DNA of 64,000 nucleotides, from contig JAPPFD010000030.1 in the NCBI GenBank assembly GCA_028823995.1, positions 172,927 to 236,926 of the forward strand, in the 5' to 3' direction. The first letter of the stretch is position 1. The number at the start of each line of letters is the position of its first letter. The position numbers were made by a program, and so were the translations under genes. The notes under the pieces are model-generated. The model saw only the letters and a list, made by a program, of their open reading frames with translations, was not told the DNA's origin and did not search any database. This document shows, piece after piece, positions 8,871-18,539 of this stretch. This DNA comes from a bacterium (lineage in GTDB: Bacteria > Actinomycetota > Acidimicrobiia > Spongiisociales > ZC4RG35).

Positions 8871-9731
8871 TTATGTCGCGGCGGCCACTGCCTGCTGGAG
8901 AGCCCTCCGGGTCATCACCTTGGCCAGGTGGGCCTTGTACTCGACGGTCCCGAACAGATCGTCCAGCACTGTGACGCCCTCGAGGGCGCGCTCGGAGGCT
9001 TCTGCAATCGCCGCGTCGGAGCCATCGGTCCCGATCAGGGCTTCCGCCACTCCTTCAGCCAGGGTGGGCTTGGCGCCTACCCCGGTGAGCGCAACCCGCG
9101 CGGAGGAGACGGCGCCGTCGGAGACGTCCAGCCAAACCGCAGCGCCTGCAACGGCGTAGTCGGTGTGACCGCCCCGTCGACCCAGCTTCTCGTATGCCGA
9201 GGCGCCGCCCTGTTTGGGGATGCGGACCTCGGTGAGGATCTCCCCCGGCCCCAGGGCCGTGGTGAGGGTGTCGACGAAGAAGTCGGAAGCCGCGATCTCG
9301 CGAACGCCGCCCGCCGAGGCCGCCACCATGGTGGCGCCCAGAGCGAGTGCGGCCGATGGTTGATCGGCGGCGATGTCGGCATGGGCGATCGAACCGCAGG
9401 TCGTACCCTGGTTGCGCACCTGAACATCTCCCGTCCAGGAAGCAGCGGTTGCCAGCGCCGCTGCGTGCTCGGCGATCGACGAATCGGAAGCCGTGGCGGC
9501 ATGGCTCACCATCGCTCCTATGGCGAGGTGGTCACCGCGGTCCTCGATAGAGGAGAGCCCGGGAATCCGGCCGATGTCGACCAGCACGTCCGGAGAGAAG
9601 AGCCTCAGCTTCATGAGAGGCAGGAGGCTCATGCCCCCGGCCAGCACCTTGGCTCCCTCGGTGGAGGCCAGGACTGACGTTGCCTCGTCCAGCGACCCCG
9701 GGGATACATACTCGAATGACCTGGGATACAT
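8871..9731 (-). CDS. CO dehydrogenase-like medium (FAD) subunit
   Basis: A 286-residue FAD-binding subunit (CoxM/CutM type) of a molybdenum hydroxylase, passing electrons from the 2Fe-2S subunit to FAD. FAD-contact motifs are AGGMSLLPLMKLRL near residue 32 and TCGSIAHADIAAD near residue 111, with the usual C-terminal FAD-linked domain. Its ATG at 9731 shares one base with the TGA of the large-subunit gene (TGATG), so the two are coupled. Transcript order is small, large, medium. It ends before a strong convergent terminator. Confidence 0.9.
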   Translation of the reverse strand: MYPRSFEYVSPGSLDEATSVLASTEGAKVLAGGMSLLPLMKLRLFSPDVLVDIGRIPGLSSIEDRGDHLAIGAMVSHAATASDSSIAEHAAALATAASWTGDVQVRNQGTTCGSIAHADIAADQPSAALALGATMVAASAGGVREIAASDFFVDTLTTALGPGEILTEVRIPKQGGASAYEKLGRRGGHTDYAVAGAAVWLDVSDGAVSSARVALTGVGAKPTLAEGVAEALIGTDGSDAAIAEASERALEGVTVLDDLFGTVEYKAHLAKVMTRRALQQAVAAAT

Positions 9732-12124
9732 CAGCTCACACTCCCGTTCGTCTTGGCCGCCTGGATAGCCGCCCACACCCGCTTGGGACGCAGGGGCATG
9801 TCCACATGGGTCACCCCGAGGGGCGACAGCGCATCGACCACGGCATTCACCACGGTCTGCGCCGAGCCGATGGTGCCGGCTTCTCCGATTCCTTTCACTC
9901 CCAACGGGTTGATGTCGGTGGGAGTCACCGTGCGATGCAACTCGAAGGAGGGAAGGTCGGCTGAGGTAGGCAGCGGATACTCGACGAATGACCACTTGAG
10001 GAGGTTTCCGTCCGCCTCGTAGTCGCCGTCCTCGAACATCGCCTGGCCGATACCCTGCGCCAAACCGCCGTGGATCTGTCCGTCCACAATCATCGGGTTG
10101 ATGACGTTACCGCAGTCGTCCATGGCGATGTAGCGAAGCAACTTCACGTCGCCGGTGTCGCCATCCACCTCCACGAGGGCCAGATGGGAACCAAACGGCC
10201 AGGTGGCGTTGCCGGGACTGAACACGGCGTGGGCCTCCAGGCCCCCCTCCATGCCTTCCGGCAGGCGGTGAGGCTGGTAGGCCAGCGTGGCGATGTCGGA
10301 CCATGACACCTGCTGGTCGGGAGAACCCGCCACGTGGGCGCCGCCGTCGGCGAACACGATGTCGTCCGCGGAGGCCTCCAGCAGATGGGCGGCCAGGTCG
10401 GCTGCCTTGGCGCGAACCTTGTTGGCCGCTTCATAGGTGGCCGATCCGTCCACGGCCGCGGAGCGGGACCCGAAGGTACCGATCCCCAACGGTGACTCGG
10501 CGGTGTCGCCATGGCTCACCCTGATGTTCTCCACCGGGATCCCCAACTGATTGGAGACGATCTGCGCCCAGGTGGTCTGATGGCCCTGTCCGGTCGGGCC
10601 GGTGCCGATGATCACCGAAGCGGTGCCGTCGGCCTGCACCCGGACCAGGCCGGATCCACTGAAACCGGACGGTATCTTGTAGGCCGCCCAGGAGAAACCC
10701 AGGTCCACCAGGGCGGAAGGTCCGAATCCGCACACTTCCACGTAGGTGGCCAATCCCAGGCCCACCAGCCGTCCCTCGGCCCGCAGTCGATCCCGCTCGG
10801 CCTTGAGGTCCTCATAGCCGGCGGTCTCCAGCAGGGCGTCGAGGTTGGTCTCGTAGTCGCCGGTGTCCATGGGGAACCCGATGTGGGTGGCGGCCCCAGG
10901 GAAACTGTCTGCTGGGATGAAGTTCTTTCTCCGAACCTCGGCCGGATCCACGCCGATCTCCCTGGCAAAGGCGTCGATGGCCCGTTCCAGGTAGTAGGCG
11001 GCTTCCGGTCGGCCGGCGCCCCGGTAGGCGTCGGTCGTCATGGTGTGGGTGTGAACGCAGGCCACCTTCCAGTGAGTGGGGAACGTGTATTGTCCCGCCC
11101 CCACGAAAAGCCCCAGGAAGGGGATGGCCACGGTGAAGTTCTGGCTGTAGGCGCCCATGTCGGCAATGCCGTCCAACTCATAGCCCAGGATCTGCCCGTC
11201 GGCTGTCCCGGTTATGGTGGCGGTCGCCACCCAGCCCCGACCATGGATGGTGGAGCCTGCCGCGTCCCGCCGGGTCTCGGTGAACTTCACCGGACGACCC
11301 AACTGCTGGGAAGCGAAGCAGACCAGGATCTCATCGTTGTAGACATTGAGCTTGCATCCGAAGCCTCCGCCCACCTCGGGAGCAATGCACCGGACATCGG
11401 TAAGGGAAAGCCCGAAGGTCTGGGCGATCCCCCCCGCAAGTGCATGCGCGATCTGGGTGGAGGAGTGGACCGTGAACCGGCCGTAGCCGACGTTCCAGTC
11501 CGCCACCACCGAGCGAGGCTCCATCGGCATGGGCAGCAAACGCTGGTTGACCGCTTCGATCGAGACGGAGACCGTGTCGTCGCGCCCTTTGGCGTCGGCG
11601 ATGGTCTGTTGAGTGGCGGCGATGGCTTCCTCGTCGCCCCACGGCCCGCCTTCCCATGCCAGGAGGACATTGGATTCCATGTCTTCATGAACGAGGGCGG
11701 CGTCGGAGGCGGCTTCTTTGAGGTCGATCACCGGGTCGAGCGGATCGTATTCGACGTCGACCGCGTCGGCCGCGTCGCGGGCTCCGTAGCGGCTGTCGGC
11801 CACCACCATGGCAACCGCCTCACCCAGATGGTTGACCTTGTCGCCCGCCAGGAGCGGCCGGAGCTTGCCTACCGCAACCTGGGTGACCAAATCGCCGAGA
11901 TGAGCGACATCCGCAGCGGTGTAGACCGCCCGGACCCCGTCCATCGCCTCGGCATCGGAGGCGTCCACCGACACCACGCGGGCATGGGCGTAGGGGCTGC
12001 GCACGAAAGCGACGTGCAACATGCCGGGCAGTTGGAGGTCGTCGACATAGAGTCCGGTGCCTCTTATGAGAGCCGGATCTTCTCTGCGCTTGACCACACC
12101 GCCCAGAACACTGGTGGTACTCAC
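9731..12124 (-). CDS. CO dehydrogenase-like large (molybdenum) subunit, form II
   Basis: A 797-residue molybdopterin-binding subunit of the xanthine oxidase/CoxL family. The active-site loop reads AYRGAGR (near residue 360), the signature of form II 'CODH' rather than form I (AYRCSFR). Physiological CO oxidation is therefore unproven and the substrate may be an organic aldehyde or heterocycle. EVGGGFGCK near residue 260 and [15 protein letters not shown] near residue 500 are family cofactor motifs. GTG 12124 is chosen: GGAGGAGG lies about 8 nt upstream and it forms a GTGA overlap with the small-subunit stop. ATG 12142 is the alternative start. Confidence 0.9.
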   Translation of the reverse strand: MSTTSVLGGVVKRREDPALIRGTGLYVDDLQLPGMLHVAFVRSPYAHARVVSVDASDAEAMDGVRAVYTAADVAHLGDLVTQVAVGKLRPLLAGDKVNHLGEAVAMVVADSRYGARDAADAVDVEYDPLDPVIDLKEAASDAALVHEDMESNVLLAWEGGPWGDEEAIAATQQTIADAKGRDDTVSVSIEAVNQRLLPMPMEPRSVVADWNVGYGRFTVHSSTQIAHALAGGIAQTFGLSLTDVRCIAPEVGGGFGCKLNVYNDEILVCFASQQLGRPVKFTETRRDAAGSTIHGRGWVATATITGTADGQILGYELDGIADMGAYSQNFTVAIPFLGLFVGAGQYTFPTHWKVACVHTHTMTTDAYRGAGRPEAAYYLERAIDAFAREIGVDPAEVRRKNFIPADSFPGAATHIGFPMDTGDYETNLDALLETAGYEDLKAERDRLRAEGRLVGLGLATYVEVCGFGPSALVDLGFSWAAYKIPSGFSGSGLVRVQADGTASVIIGTGPTGQGHQTTWAQIVSNQLGIPVENIRVSHGDTAESPLGIGTFGSRSAAVDGSATYEAANKVRAKAADLAAHLLEASADDIVFADGGAHVAGSPDQQVSWSDIATLAYQPHRLPEGMEGGLEAHAVFSPGNATWPFGSHLALVEVDGDTGDVKLLRYIAMDDCGNVINPMIVDGQIHGGLAQGIGQAMFEDGDYEADGNLLKWSFVEYPLPTSADLPSFELHRTVTPTDINPLGVKGIGEAGTIGSAQTVVNAVVDALSPLGVTHVDMPLRPKRVWAAIQAAKTNGSVS

Positions 12125-12624
12125 GCCGAACCCTCCTCCCATTCAGGGGCGGGCGGTTCCTCGCCCCGCATCTTCGCAGCGGCGTATTCCACCGCGCGGA
12201 CGATGTTGTGATACCCGGTGCAGCGGCACAGGTTGCCTTCCAGGCCATGGCGTATCTCGCCCTCGGAGGGGGACCCGTTCTCAGAAAGGAGTCCCACTGC
12301 CGACATGATCATGCCCGGCGTGCAGAATCCGCACTGGAGGCCATGCCGTTCCCAAAAACCTTCTTGGACAGGGTGGAGATCGCCATTGGCGGCCAACCCC
12401 TCGATGGTGGTTACCTCGGCGCCCTGCGCCTGCACTGCCAGCATGGTGCACGACTTGACAGTCTTCCCGTCGAGGATCACGGTGCAAGCGCCACAGTATG
12501 ACGTGTCACAGCCCACATGGGTACCGGTCAGGCCCAGTTCCTCTCTCAGCAGGTGCACCAGCAGCGTGCGCGGCTCAACATCGGTTACCGCACGCTGACC
12601 GTTAACGGTTAGTGATACGTGCAT
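12121..12624 (-). CDS. CO dehydrogenase-like small (2Fe-2S) subunit
   Basis: A 167-residue iron-sulfur subunit (CoxS type) carrying two [2Fe-2S] clusters. Ligands are visible as [12 protein letters not shown] and a following Cys (KSCTM) for the plant-type cluster, then CGFCTPGM and CRCTGY for the C-terminal helical cluster. It starts at ATG 12624 behind GAAAGGAGGT, the strongest ribosome site in this operon and consistent with first position. No maturation genes (CoxD/E/F or XdhC type) lie in the window. Confidence 0.94.
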   Translation of the reverse strand: MHVSLTVNGQRAVTDVEPRTLLVHLLREELGLTGTHVGCDTSYCGACTVILDGKTVKSCTMLAVQAQGAEVTTIEGLAANGDLHPVQEGFWERHGLQCGFCTPGMIMSAVGLLSENGSPSEGEIRHGLEGNLCRCTGYHNIVRAVEYAAAKMRGEEPPAPEWEEGSA

Positions 12625-12791
12625 AGACCTCCTTTCTTCAGTCGTTTCCCACGGTATCAGGTCTTTGCCCCAAATGGAAAGTCAGAGTGGGAAGAATTTT
12701 ACAAAACATAAAAAATATTCCTCCTGGCCGGGGTTGACTTGCCGGCCCGCCGGATGCAGATTGTCCAGATACACGACATTGAGGCCAAAAC

Positions 12792-13094
12792 ATGAAATCG
12801 AACCAACCAGAACACCCGGACCTGGCTCAATTCGAGAGACTTGCCCGGCGGCGATTCGATGAGGTGGCAGAGTACGAACAGGAGGCGGCCATGCTGCAGG
12901 TGCAACGGATGTCCACCCTCCGGGATCGTCTGCTGGACGCCGAGGACGCCGAACTGACCATCAGGATCTGGGCACAGGGAGGCCACCTGTGCGAGGGCAC
13001 ACCCTTTGCAGTAGGACAGGACCACGTGGAACTTGGTGACTCCCGTCAACTGATCATCCCCTTCTCCGCCATCGAGATGGTGGAATTCACTTGA
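12792..13094 (+). CDS. Hypothetical protein, coupled to CpaE-like gene
   Basis: Unrecognised 100-residue soluble protein. The N-terminal half (residues 8-45) is strongly helical and charged. The C-terminal half looks like a small beta-rich domain (LTIRIWAQGGHLCEGTPFAVGQDHVELGDSRQLI). Its TGA overlaps the TTG start of the next gene (TTGA), so the two are probably translated together and may work as a pair. It is divergent from the molybdenum-hydroxylase operon, with about 170 nt shared upstream space. Confidence 0.6.
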   Translation: MKSNQPEHPDLAQFERLARRRFDEVAEYEQEAAMLQVQRMSTLRDRLLDAEDAELTIRIWAQGGHLCEGTPFAVGQDHVELGDSRQLIIPFSAIEMVEFT

Positions 13095-14320
13095 TCCCCC
13101 GGGTGGTCACCACCGCCGGGCCGGTCTGGGAGTCTGACCTGGTGGACAGGGCAAGAGCAACCGGAACGCTCCGGATTGTGAAGCGGGCGTTCCATCCCGA
13201 GCCGGTCTACCGGACGCTTGCAGAGGGAAGGGCGGGGGCGGTGGTGGTTGGAGCGGGGATCCCCTGGTTGTCCTCAGGCCTGGTGGCGGCCTGGCGGCGG
13301 ATGGGAGCAGTGGTCATCGGGATAGACGATCCCTGTCACCCGCCGAGCCGGGGACTGCTGGAAGATTGGGGGTCCCACATCGTGCTGGAAGAGCCGGATC
13401 CGGAATGGGCCGCGGCTTCCCTGGCGGCGATGAGGCCAACCCCGGCCGACTCCTCGAATTCCCAGGCGCCCACACTCGTCGCGGTCGGAGGCCCCCGCGG
13501 CGCTCCCGGGAGGACGGAGGTGGCGCTGGGCATAGCGTGGCTGGCCGCCCGGAGCGGCTCCTGTCTGTTGATAGAGGCCGACACCTCTCCCGCTCTGGGT
13601 CTGCGGCTGGGAGTTCCGCCACCCGCTGAACCTCACCAGGTGGTGACCGTCGGGCAGGTCGACCTGCTGCTCTGGGATCCCCGCGGTTCATCCGGCGGAA
13701 TGTTGAGAAACGGCTGGTCCCGTCTTTGGGACTACCGGACGGCCGTGGTGGATCTCGGCCCCGGGATGTCCGCTTTCGGGGACTGGCCCGGCCAGAGAGT
13801 CGTGGTGTGCCGGGCCAGTCCCCCGGGAATAGTGCGGACTGCCTCCCTGCTGGCGCGGTTGGGCGGCGGACCGCCCTCCCACATGGTGATAAACCGGCTT
13901 CCGCCCGGCGACCCCCTCGGCGGGGAGATCTCCCGACACCTGGCAAGTTTGACGGGAGCCCAGCCTGCCGCCTGGATCACGGAACTGGACGACCTGGAAT
14001 GGGGGACGCCCCCTCCCCCTTCCATCCAGGCTGCGCTGGAGCCCCTTATGGCCCGGCTCGACCTCGTCGACGGGCCGTCAACGGGAAGCCCGGTAACTCC
14101 CCAGCATCCGCAGGCGGCTGACCGTAACCAGGTCCGGCTTGAACACCGCAGCCAGCCCCTCAGGCCCCGGGGAGTGGATCAGATCGACAAAGAACCGGTA
14201 GCGCCATGCCTCATGGGAAGGACGGGACTCGATCCGGGTGAGGTTGGCCCCCCGGGCGGCCAACTCGGTGAGGGCCAGCGCCAGCGACCCGGGCCGGTGG
14301 AGAACCTCGAAGACCACTGA
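13091..14320 (+). CDS. CpaE/MinD-like P-loop ATPase, long antisense overlap with pheA
   Basis: A 409-residue frame. Residues 1-125 resemble a receiver-like domain. A deviant Walker A, GGPRGAPGRTEVALGIA, follows near residue 153, then TAVVDLGPG as a possible Walker B. This matches the CpaE-like branch of MinD/ParA ATPases used in pilus localisation in actinobacteria, but no other Tad genes are here. The Walker A lacks the usual KGGxGKT lysine pattern. The last 80 or so residues are antisense to the pheA 3' end and look non-protein-like, so the functional protein may end near residue 330. Start is TTG 13091, coupled to the previous gene. Confidence 0.6.
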   Translation: MIPRVVTTAGPVWESDLVDRARATGTLRIVKRAFHPEPVYRTLAEGRAGAVVVGAGIPWLSSGLVAAWRRMGAVVIGIDDPCHPPSRGLLEDWGSHIVLEEPDPEWAAASLAAMRPTPADSSNSQAPTLVAVGGPRGAPGRTEVALGIAWLAARSGSCLLIEADTSPALGLRLGVPPPAEPHQVVTVGQVDLLLWDPRGSSGGMLRNGWSRLWDYRTAVVDLGPGMSAFGDWPGQRVVVCRASPPGIVRTASLLARLGGGPPSHMVINRLPPGDPLGGEISRHLASLTGAQPAAWITELDDLEWGTPPPPSIQAALEPLMARLDLVDGPSTGSPVTPQHPQAADRNQVRLEHRSQPLRPRGVDQIDKEPVAPCLMGRTGLDPGEVGPPGGQLGEGQRQRPGPVENLEDH

Positions 14321-14884
14321 CGTCTTGTCTGCGTCACCGGGCACCATTGGTTTCCCGGGCGCCAGCACCACGAATCGCGTGGTGTTGTCCGCCCGGTCCA
14401 CCAACCTCTCCATCAGGACCTCCAGGCCCAGGACAGCAGCGCTGGCGTGAGCCAGTGCGGCCTGCTGGGGATCTCCCTGGGAGGCAACGATCCGCACCGC
14501 GCCGGCCGTGTCATGCACGGGAACCACGTCCCAGTCCCGCTCGGAGATGGCCATCTCCGCCTGCGACAGAGCCTCGGGGTGGGAGACCACCCGCCGGATG
14601 TCGGTCAGCTTGGCGCCTGGGAGTCCCAGCAGACTGTGACTGGCGGTCTTCTTGTGCTCTGCGATGATGTGAACATCCCCGCTCACCAACCGGTTGAGCA
14701 CCGGCAGGACACTGCCGGTGGTGGAATTCTCGATGGGGAGCACCAGCCGGTCCACCTCTCCCGTCCTCATCGCCGAGAAGGCCCCCGAGAAGTTGGAATA
14801 GCCGCACAACTCCTCGTCTGCAAAGAGCTCGGTGGCCACCTGATGGCTGTAGGAGTAGACCTCTCCCTGGTAACCGATCCTCAT
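14078..14884 (-). CDS. pheA: Prephenate dehydratase
   Basis: A 268-residue monofunctional prephenate dehydratase converting prephenate to phenylpyruvate in phenylalanine synthesis. It opens with IGYQGEVYSYSHQVA, has the PIENSTTGSV substrate motif near residue 50 and the catalytic NTTRFVVL near residue 167. A C-terminal ACT domain (residues 185-265, VFEVLHRPGSLALALTELAARGANLTRIESRP) is the site for phenylalanine feedback. Its 3' end overlaps a long opposite-strand frame from 13091. It lies 49 nt downstream of the EtfD-like gene. Confidence 0.93.
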   Translation of the reverse strand: MRIGYQGEVYSYSHQVATELFADEELCGYSNFSGAFSAMRTGEVDRLVLPIENSTTGSVLPVLNRLVSGDVHIIAEHKKTASHSLLGLPGAKLTDIRRVVSHPEALSQAEMAISERDWDVVPVHDTAGAVRIVASQGDPQQAALAHASAAVLGLEVLMERLVDRADNTTRFVVLAPGKPMVPGDADKTSVVFEVLHRPGSLALALTELAARGANLTRIESRPSHEAWRYRFFVDLIHSPGPEGLAAVFKPDLVTVSRLRMLGSYRASR

Positions 14885-14933
14885 CAGGATCTCAGGTTTG
14901 ACAACGCCGCCATCGGACGCCGACAGGCCGTCC

Positions 14934-17099
14934 TCACTTGCTTCCCTCCTTCTCCAGGGCGACCTCGGCCAGCATCTCCGCCAGATCCCTCACCACCACC
15001 TCCGACTCCCGGCCCACCTCCTTGACGCCGTCGTCCAGCATCACGTAGCAGTAGGGACAGGAGACCGCAACCTCCGAGGCGCCCGTGGCCAGCGCTTCCT
15101 CGGTGCGTTCGATGTTGATCTTCTTGCCTACGTGTTCCTCCATCCAGAACCGTGCGCCGCCCGCCCCACAGCACAGTGCCTTGGTCCCGTGACGGGGCAT
15201 TTCGACCATCTCGATACTTCCCGATGCGGCTACCACTTCCCTGGGCGCCAGGTAAATGTCGTTGTGCCGCCCCAAATAGCAGGGATCGTGATAGGTGACG
15301 CGCCGGGGTTCAGAGGCGCCGTTGGCCGATCCGTTGCCGGTGGTGAGCGTTCCCCGCCGCAGCAACTCGGCGAGGAGTTGCGAGTGGTGTATCACCTGGT
15401 AGTTCCCGCCCAGTTGAGGGTATTCGTTGGCCAGGGTGTTGAAGCAGTGCGGACACTGGGTGATCACCTTCTCAACCCCCAGGGAGTCGAGCGTCTCGAT
15501 GTTCTGGAAGGCCAATTGCTGGTATACGAATTCGTTTCCACCCCGCCGGGCCGGATCGCCGTTGCACACCTCCCGGGGGCCGAGAACCGCGAAGTCGATC
15601 CCCGCCGCGTGCATGAGGCGGGCCAGCGACAGGGTGACCGCCCGGTTGCGGTCATCGAAAGAGCCGGCGCATCCCACGAACCACAGGTACTCGGCGGAAT
15701 CCACCCCGTACGCGCCCAGCACCTTCACCGGAAAGTCCAACTGCCTCGTCCACTCGAGCCGCTGCTCCTTCCCAAGGCCCCAGGGGTTTCCCTGGTTCTC
15801 CATCGCCACGAAGGCCTTGGCAAGTTCGGACGGGAAATCGGCTTCCATCAAGGTCAGATAGCGGCGCATGTCGAGAATCTTGTCGAGGATCTCGATGTTG
15901 ACCGGACAGATGTCATCGCAGGCTCGACACGAGGTGCACGACCACACCTCCTCGGACGTGATGCGCTCGAACAGCGAGTCGGTGTCGATGGTGATGGTGG
16001 AGGGAAGCGCCACAGGAGCGGTCACCACCGGATCGCCCGAGGCGGCCAGCACCTCGCCCGACTTGACCACGATCTCCCGGGGGTCGAGCGCCTTGCCGGT
16101 GATGTTGGCCGGACACACCGATGTGCACCGGCCGCAGATCGTGCATGCGTCGGTGTCGAACAACTGCTTCCAGCTGAAGTCGCCCACCGTGGCGGCGCCG
16201 ATGGTCTCCAGGTCCTCGGCCTCCATGAGGTTGGGCATGGCTTTCATCGCTCCCTTGACCCGCTCCCTGGGCGACAGGAACATGTTGACCGGGGAGGTGA
16301 CGGCGTGACGCAGCTTGGTCACGGGAAGCACCACCAGAAACGCCAGGAATGAGGCGGCGTGGATCCCCCATACCACCTGATGGAAAAGCTCCGGCGCAGC
16401 AGGCATCAGGAAGGAGATCGGGTAGCCCACGAAGGACCATCTCTCGAAGTCGGGCTGGCCGTCCACCGCGATCCTGGCTGCCTCGGTCACCACTCCGGTG
16501 ACGCCCACCAGGATCAGAAGGCCCAGCACCAGGGCGTCTTCGGGACGGGTCTTGGAGGCTATGCGGGCCGGGGGACGGACATAACGGCGGAACACCGCCC
16601 ATGCCAGCCCTCCCAGGAACACCAGGGCGAAGAAGTCCAGGACCGCCGAGTAACCCAGGTAGACGGGGCCATGCAGGAACTTCCACGACTCCGGCATGAG
16701 GTGGTCGATCTCAAGGGTGATGGTCCCGGCCAGGAGCACCAGGAACCCGTAGTAGATCATGGAGTGCATCAGGCCCGAGGCTGTGTCGCGCAGCAGGGTC
16801 TTCATGCGCAGGCCGTCGGCGAGGTGGCGCACCCGTTCTTTCCACTCGCCGAGACGCCTCTCGCCCCCGCCCCGCGACCAGTTGCGAGCCCGCAGAGAGA
16901 AGAGGTAGAAAGTCAGCCAGAGGAACGCCGCCACCGAGACATAGAAGGCTGCTTCCAGGCCGACCGGGATGTTCCCGAACACCTCCCGCCCCACATCTCC
17001 CCGCGGCTCGGAGTGCATCAAAGATCCCAGCCACCACAGGGCCATCACCCCCACCGCCGAGACCACCCCCAAGGCAAACAGCACCTTCGAGGCATTCAT
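14934..17099 (-). CDS. etfD: ETF:menaquinone oxidoreductase-like Fe-S membrane protein
   Basis: A 721-residue fusion. An N-terminal NarI-like membrane part has about six helices (residues 5-290). Two [4Fe-4S] motifs follow, CTICGRCTSVCP and CTSCRACDDICP (residues 330-425). Two CCG domains come next, with CPHCFNTLANEYP, then CCGAGGARFW and CPYCYVML. The layout matches the proteins (Rv0338c/EtfD type) that pass electrons from electron-transfer flavoprotein to menaquinone during acyl-CoA oxidation. ATG 17099 is preferred over TTG 17132, which lacks a ribosome site. No etfAB lies in the window. Heterodisulfide-reductase-like roles are the alternative. Confidence 0.85.
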   Translation of the reverse strand: MNASKVLFALGVVSAVGVMALWWLGSLMHSEPRGDVGREVFGNIPVGLEAAFYVSVAAFLWLTFYLFSLRARNWSRGGGERRLGEWKERVRHLADGLRMKTLLRDTASGLMHSMIYYGFLVLLAGTITLEIDHLMPESWKFLHGPVYLGYSAVLDFFALVFLGGLAWAVFRRYVRPPARIASKTRPEDALVLGLLILVGVTGVVTEAARIAVDGQPDFERWSFVGYPISFLMPAAPELFHQVVWGIHAASFLAFLVVLPVTKLRHAVTSPVNMFLSPRERVKGAMKAMPNLMEAEDLETIGAATVGDFSWKQLFDTDACTICGRCTSVCPANITGKALDPREIVVKSGEVLAASGDPVVTAPVALPSTITIDTDSLFERITSEEVWSCTSCRACDDICPVNIEILDKILDMRRYLTLMEADFPSELAKAFVAMENQGNPWGLGKEQRLEWTRQLDFPVKVLGAYGVDSAEYLWFVGCAGSFDDRNRAVTLSLARLMHAAGIDFAVLGPREVCNGDPARRGGNEFVYQQLAFQNIETLDSLGVEKVITQCPHCFNTLANEYPQLGGNYQVIHHSQLLAELLRRGTLTTGNGSANGASEPRRVTYHDPCYLGRHNDIYLAPREVVAASGSIEMVEMPRHGTKALCCGAGGARFWMEEHVGKKINIERTEEALATGASEVAVSCPYCYVMLDDGVKEVGRESEVVVRDLAEMLAEVALEKEGSK

Positions 17100-17212
17100 G
17101 CTTTGGTCCTGCTCCTTGGGTTGGGCTTTCAACGGGACCGCCCCGCCGGGAGGCTCCCGTTTTGTGCGTCCGAAGGATACTCGGACACCTCCCCCGGTTT
17201 GGCGTGCCCCCC

Positions 17213-17659
17213 TCAGGCGCCCAGGAGATCCCGCTTGAGACGACCTACATGCCCCTTGGCTCGAACGTTCCGGTATTCACGCTCCAGTTCTCCATCCGGA
17301 CCCACAACGAAGGTGGAGCGAATGAGCCCCACCGTCTCCTTGCCATAGAGTTTCTTCACCCCCCAGGCGCCGTATGCCTCAGCCACCGCATGGTCCCCGT
17401 CGGACAGGAGGGGGAAGGGCAGGTTGTCCTTCTCCCGGAATCTGGCCAGGTCCTCCGGCGGGTCGGGGCTCACTCCCACCACTGCCACCCCGGCGGCCAG
17501 CAGTTCCTCATAGCTGTCCCGAAAGTCACATGCCTCTACAGTGCAGCCCGGAGTCATGGCCTTTGGATAGAAGAACACCACCAACCGTCGCCCCGAGAAG
17601 TCCGACAGGGACACCAGGTTTCGGTCCTGATCCAACAGGGTGAAATCAGACGCTCCCAT
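17213..17659 (-). CDS. bcp: Thiol peroxidase, BCP-type peroxiredoxin
   Basis: A 148-residue atypical peroxiredoxin that reduces peroxides with thioredoxin as donor. The peroxidatic Cys is in MTPGCTVEACDFRD (near residue 38) and a possible resolving Cys lies five residues on, the classical BCP arrangement. VVFFYPKAMTPGC and RSTFVVGPDGELEREYRNV are family blocks. It is transcribed after proC with a 15 nt gap and could share its transcript. Confidence 0.93.
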   Translation of the reverse strand: MGASDFTLLDQDRNLVSLSDFSGRRLVVFFYPKAMTPGCTVEACDFRDSYEELLAAGVAVVGVSPDPPEDLARFREKDNLPFPLLSDGDHAVAEAYGAWGVKKLYGKETVGLIRSTFVVGPDGELEREYRNVRAKGHVGRLKRDLLGA

Positions 17660-17674
17660 AGACTCCTCCGACCT

Positions 17675-18481
17675 CTACCCGCCCAGTTCCACGGACCGCC
17701 CATGGGCGGCTACCACGGCTCGCACCATCAACTCCGAGAACCCGCCCTCGCCCATAACCACCAGCGCCGCATCGGTGGTGCCTCCCGGGGAGGCCACCTG
17801 CCGGCGCAGGTGAGCAGCGCTCTGGCCGGTCCTCACCAGCATTTCCCCCGCACCCAGGACCGTGTAATTCACCAGGTGGGCGGCTACATCGGCCTCCAGT
17901 CCGAGTTGTTGCGCGGCTTCGGTCATCGACTCGGCGAGGGCGAAGACGTAGGCGGGGCCCGTACCGGAGACCGCGGTCACCGCATCCAGGTCGGCTTCTT
18001 CCAGTTCCACTACCTCCCCCACAGCCTCCATGACCATCCGCGCCACGGCTATGTGGCTTGGACCGGCATGGCTGCCCCCGGCCAGGCCGGTCATCCCCTT
18101 GCCCAGGAGAGCAGGCGTATTGGGCATCACCCTCACGACTGGCGTATCGCCCAGTGCACTCTCTAGAGTCGCTATGCGGACCCCGGCCGCCAGGGTGATT
18201 ACCACCTGATTCGAAGCGATAGCTCCCGACACTTGCTCCAACAGCACCTCAATGTCCTGGGGCTTCACCGCCACTACCACCGCATCGGTTCCCTGCACCG
18301 CCTGGGCCGGATCGGAGACGCATTCGCATCCGAGTTCGGACCTGACCTGAGCGGCCCGCTCAGGCACCACTTCCGCCAAGGTCAAATGCTCAGGTCTCCA
18401 CCCGTTGCCCAATAAGCCCTTTGCCAGAGCAGATCCCATCGCTCCGGCGCCCAGTATGGCGATGGTGGGAGGAGAAGACAT
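17675..18481 (-). CDS. proC: Pyrroline-5-carboxylate reductase
   Basis: A 268-residue NAD(P)H enzyme for the last step of proline synthesis. The N-terminal Rossmann motif is IAILGAGAMGSALAKGLL. The C-terminal dimerisation domain has the substrate loop AVSGTGPAYVFALAESM (near residue 170) and SPGGTTDAAL near residue 240. ATG 18481 gives the normal family length. A TATAAA box on the minus strand (18492-18497) lies close upstream, suggesting a very short leader. It is divergent from the vapBC-like pair. Confidence 0.93.
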   Translation of the reverse strand: MSSPPTIAILGAGAMGSALAKGLLGNGWRPEHLTLAEVVPERAAQVRSELGCECVSDPAQAVQGTDAVVVAVKPQDIEVLLEQVSGAIASNQVVITLAAGVRIATLESALGDTPVVRVMPNTPALLGKGMTGLAGGSHAGPSHIAVARMVMEAVGEVVELEEADLDAVTAVSGTGPAYVFALAESMTEAAQQLGLEADVAAHLVNYTVLGAGEMLVRTGQSAAHLRRQVASPGGTTDAALVVMGEGGFSELMVRAVVAAHGRSVELGG

Positions 18482-18525
18482 GGCCGTCCATTTTATAGTG
18501 GTAGCCGCCTTCCGATCTGCGCTGT

Positions 18526-18531
18526 TATGAT
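18526..18531 (+). promoter_or_regulatory. -10 box of a probable leaderless vapB promoter
   Basis: TATGAT ends 8 nt before the antitoxin ATG (18540), so transcription should begin at or next to the start codon. No Shine-Dalgarno fits in that space. The second toxin-antitoxin pair near 27.4 kb has the same TAtnnT-8 nt-ATG spacing. Confidence 0.5.
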
Positions 18532-18539
18532 GTAGCGGC

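Noticed and set aside
10511..12211. 566-codon open frame opposite the molybdenum large subunit
   Set aside because: Same reason: a His/Gly/Arg-rich shadow of a well-supported gene.
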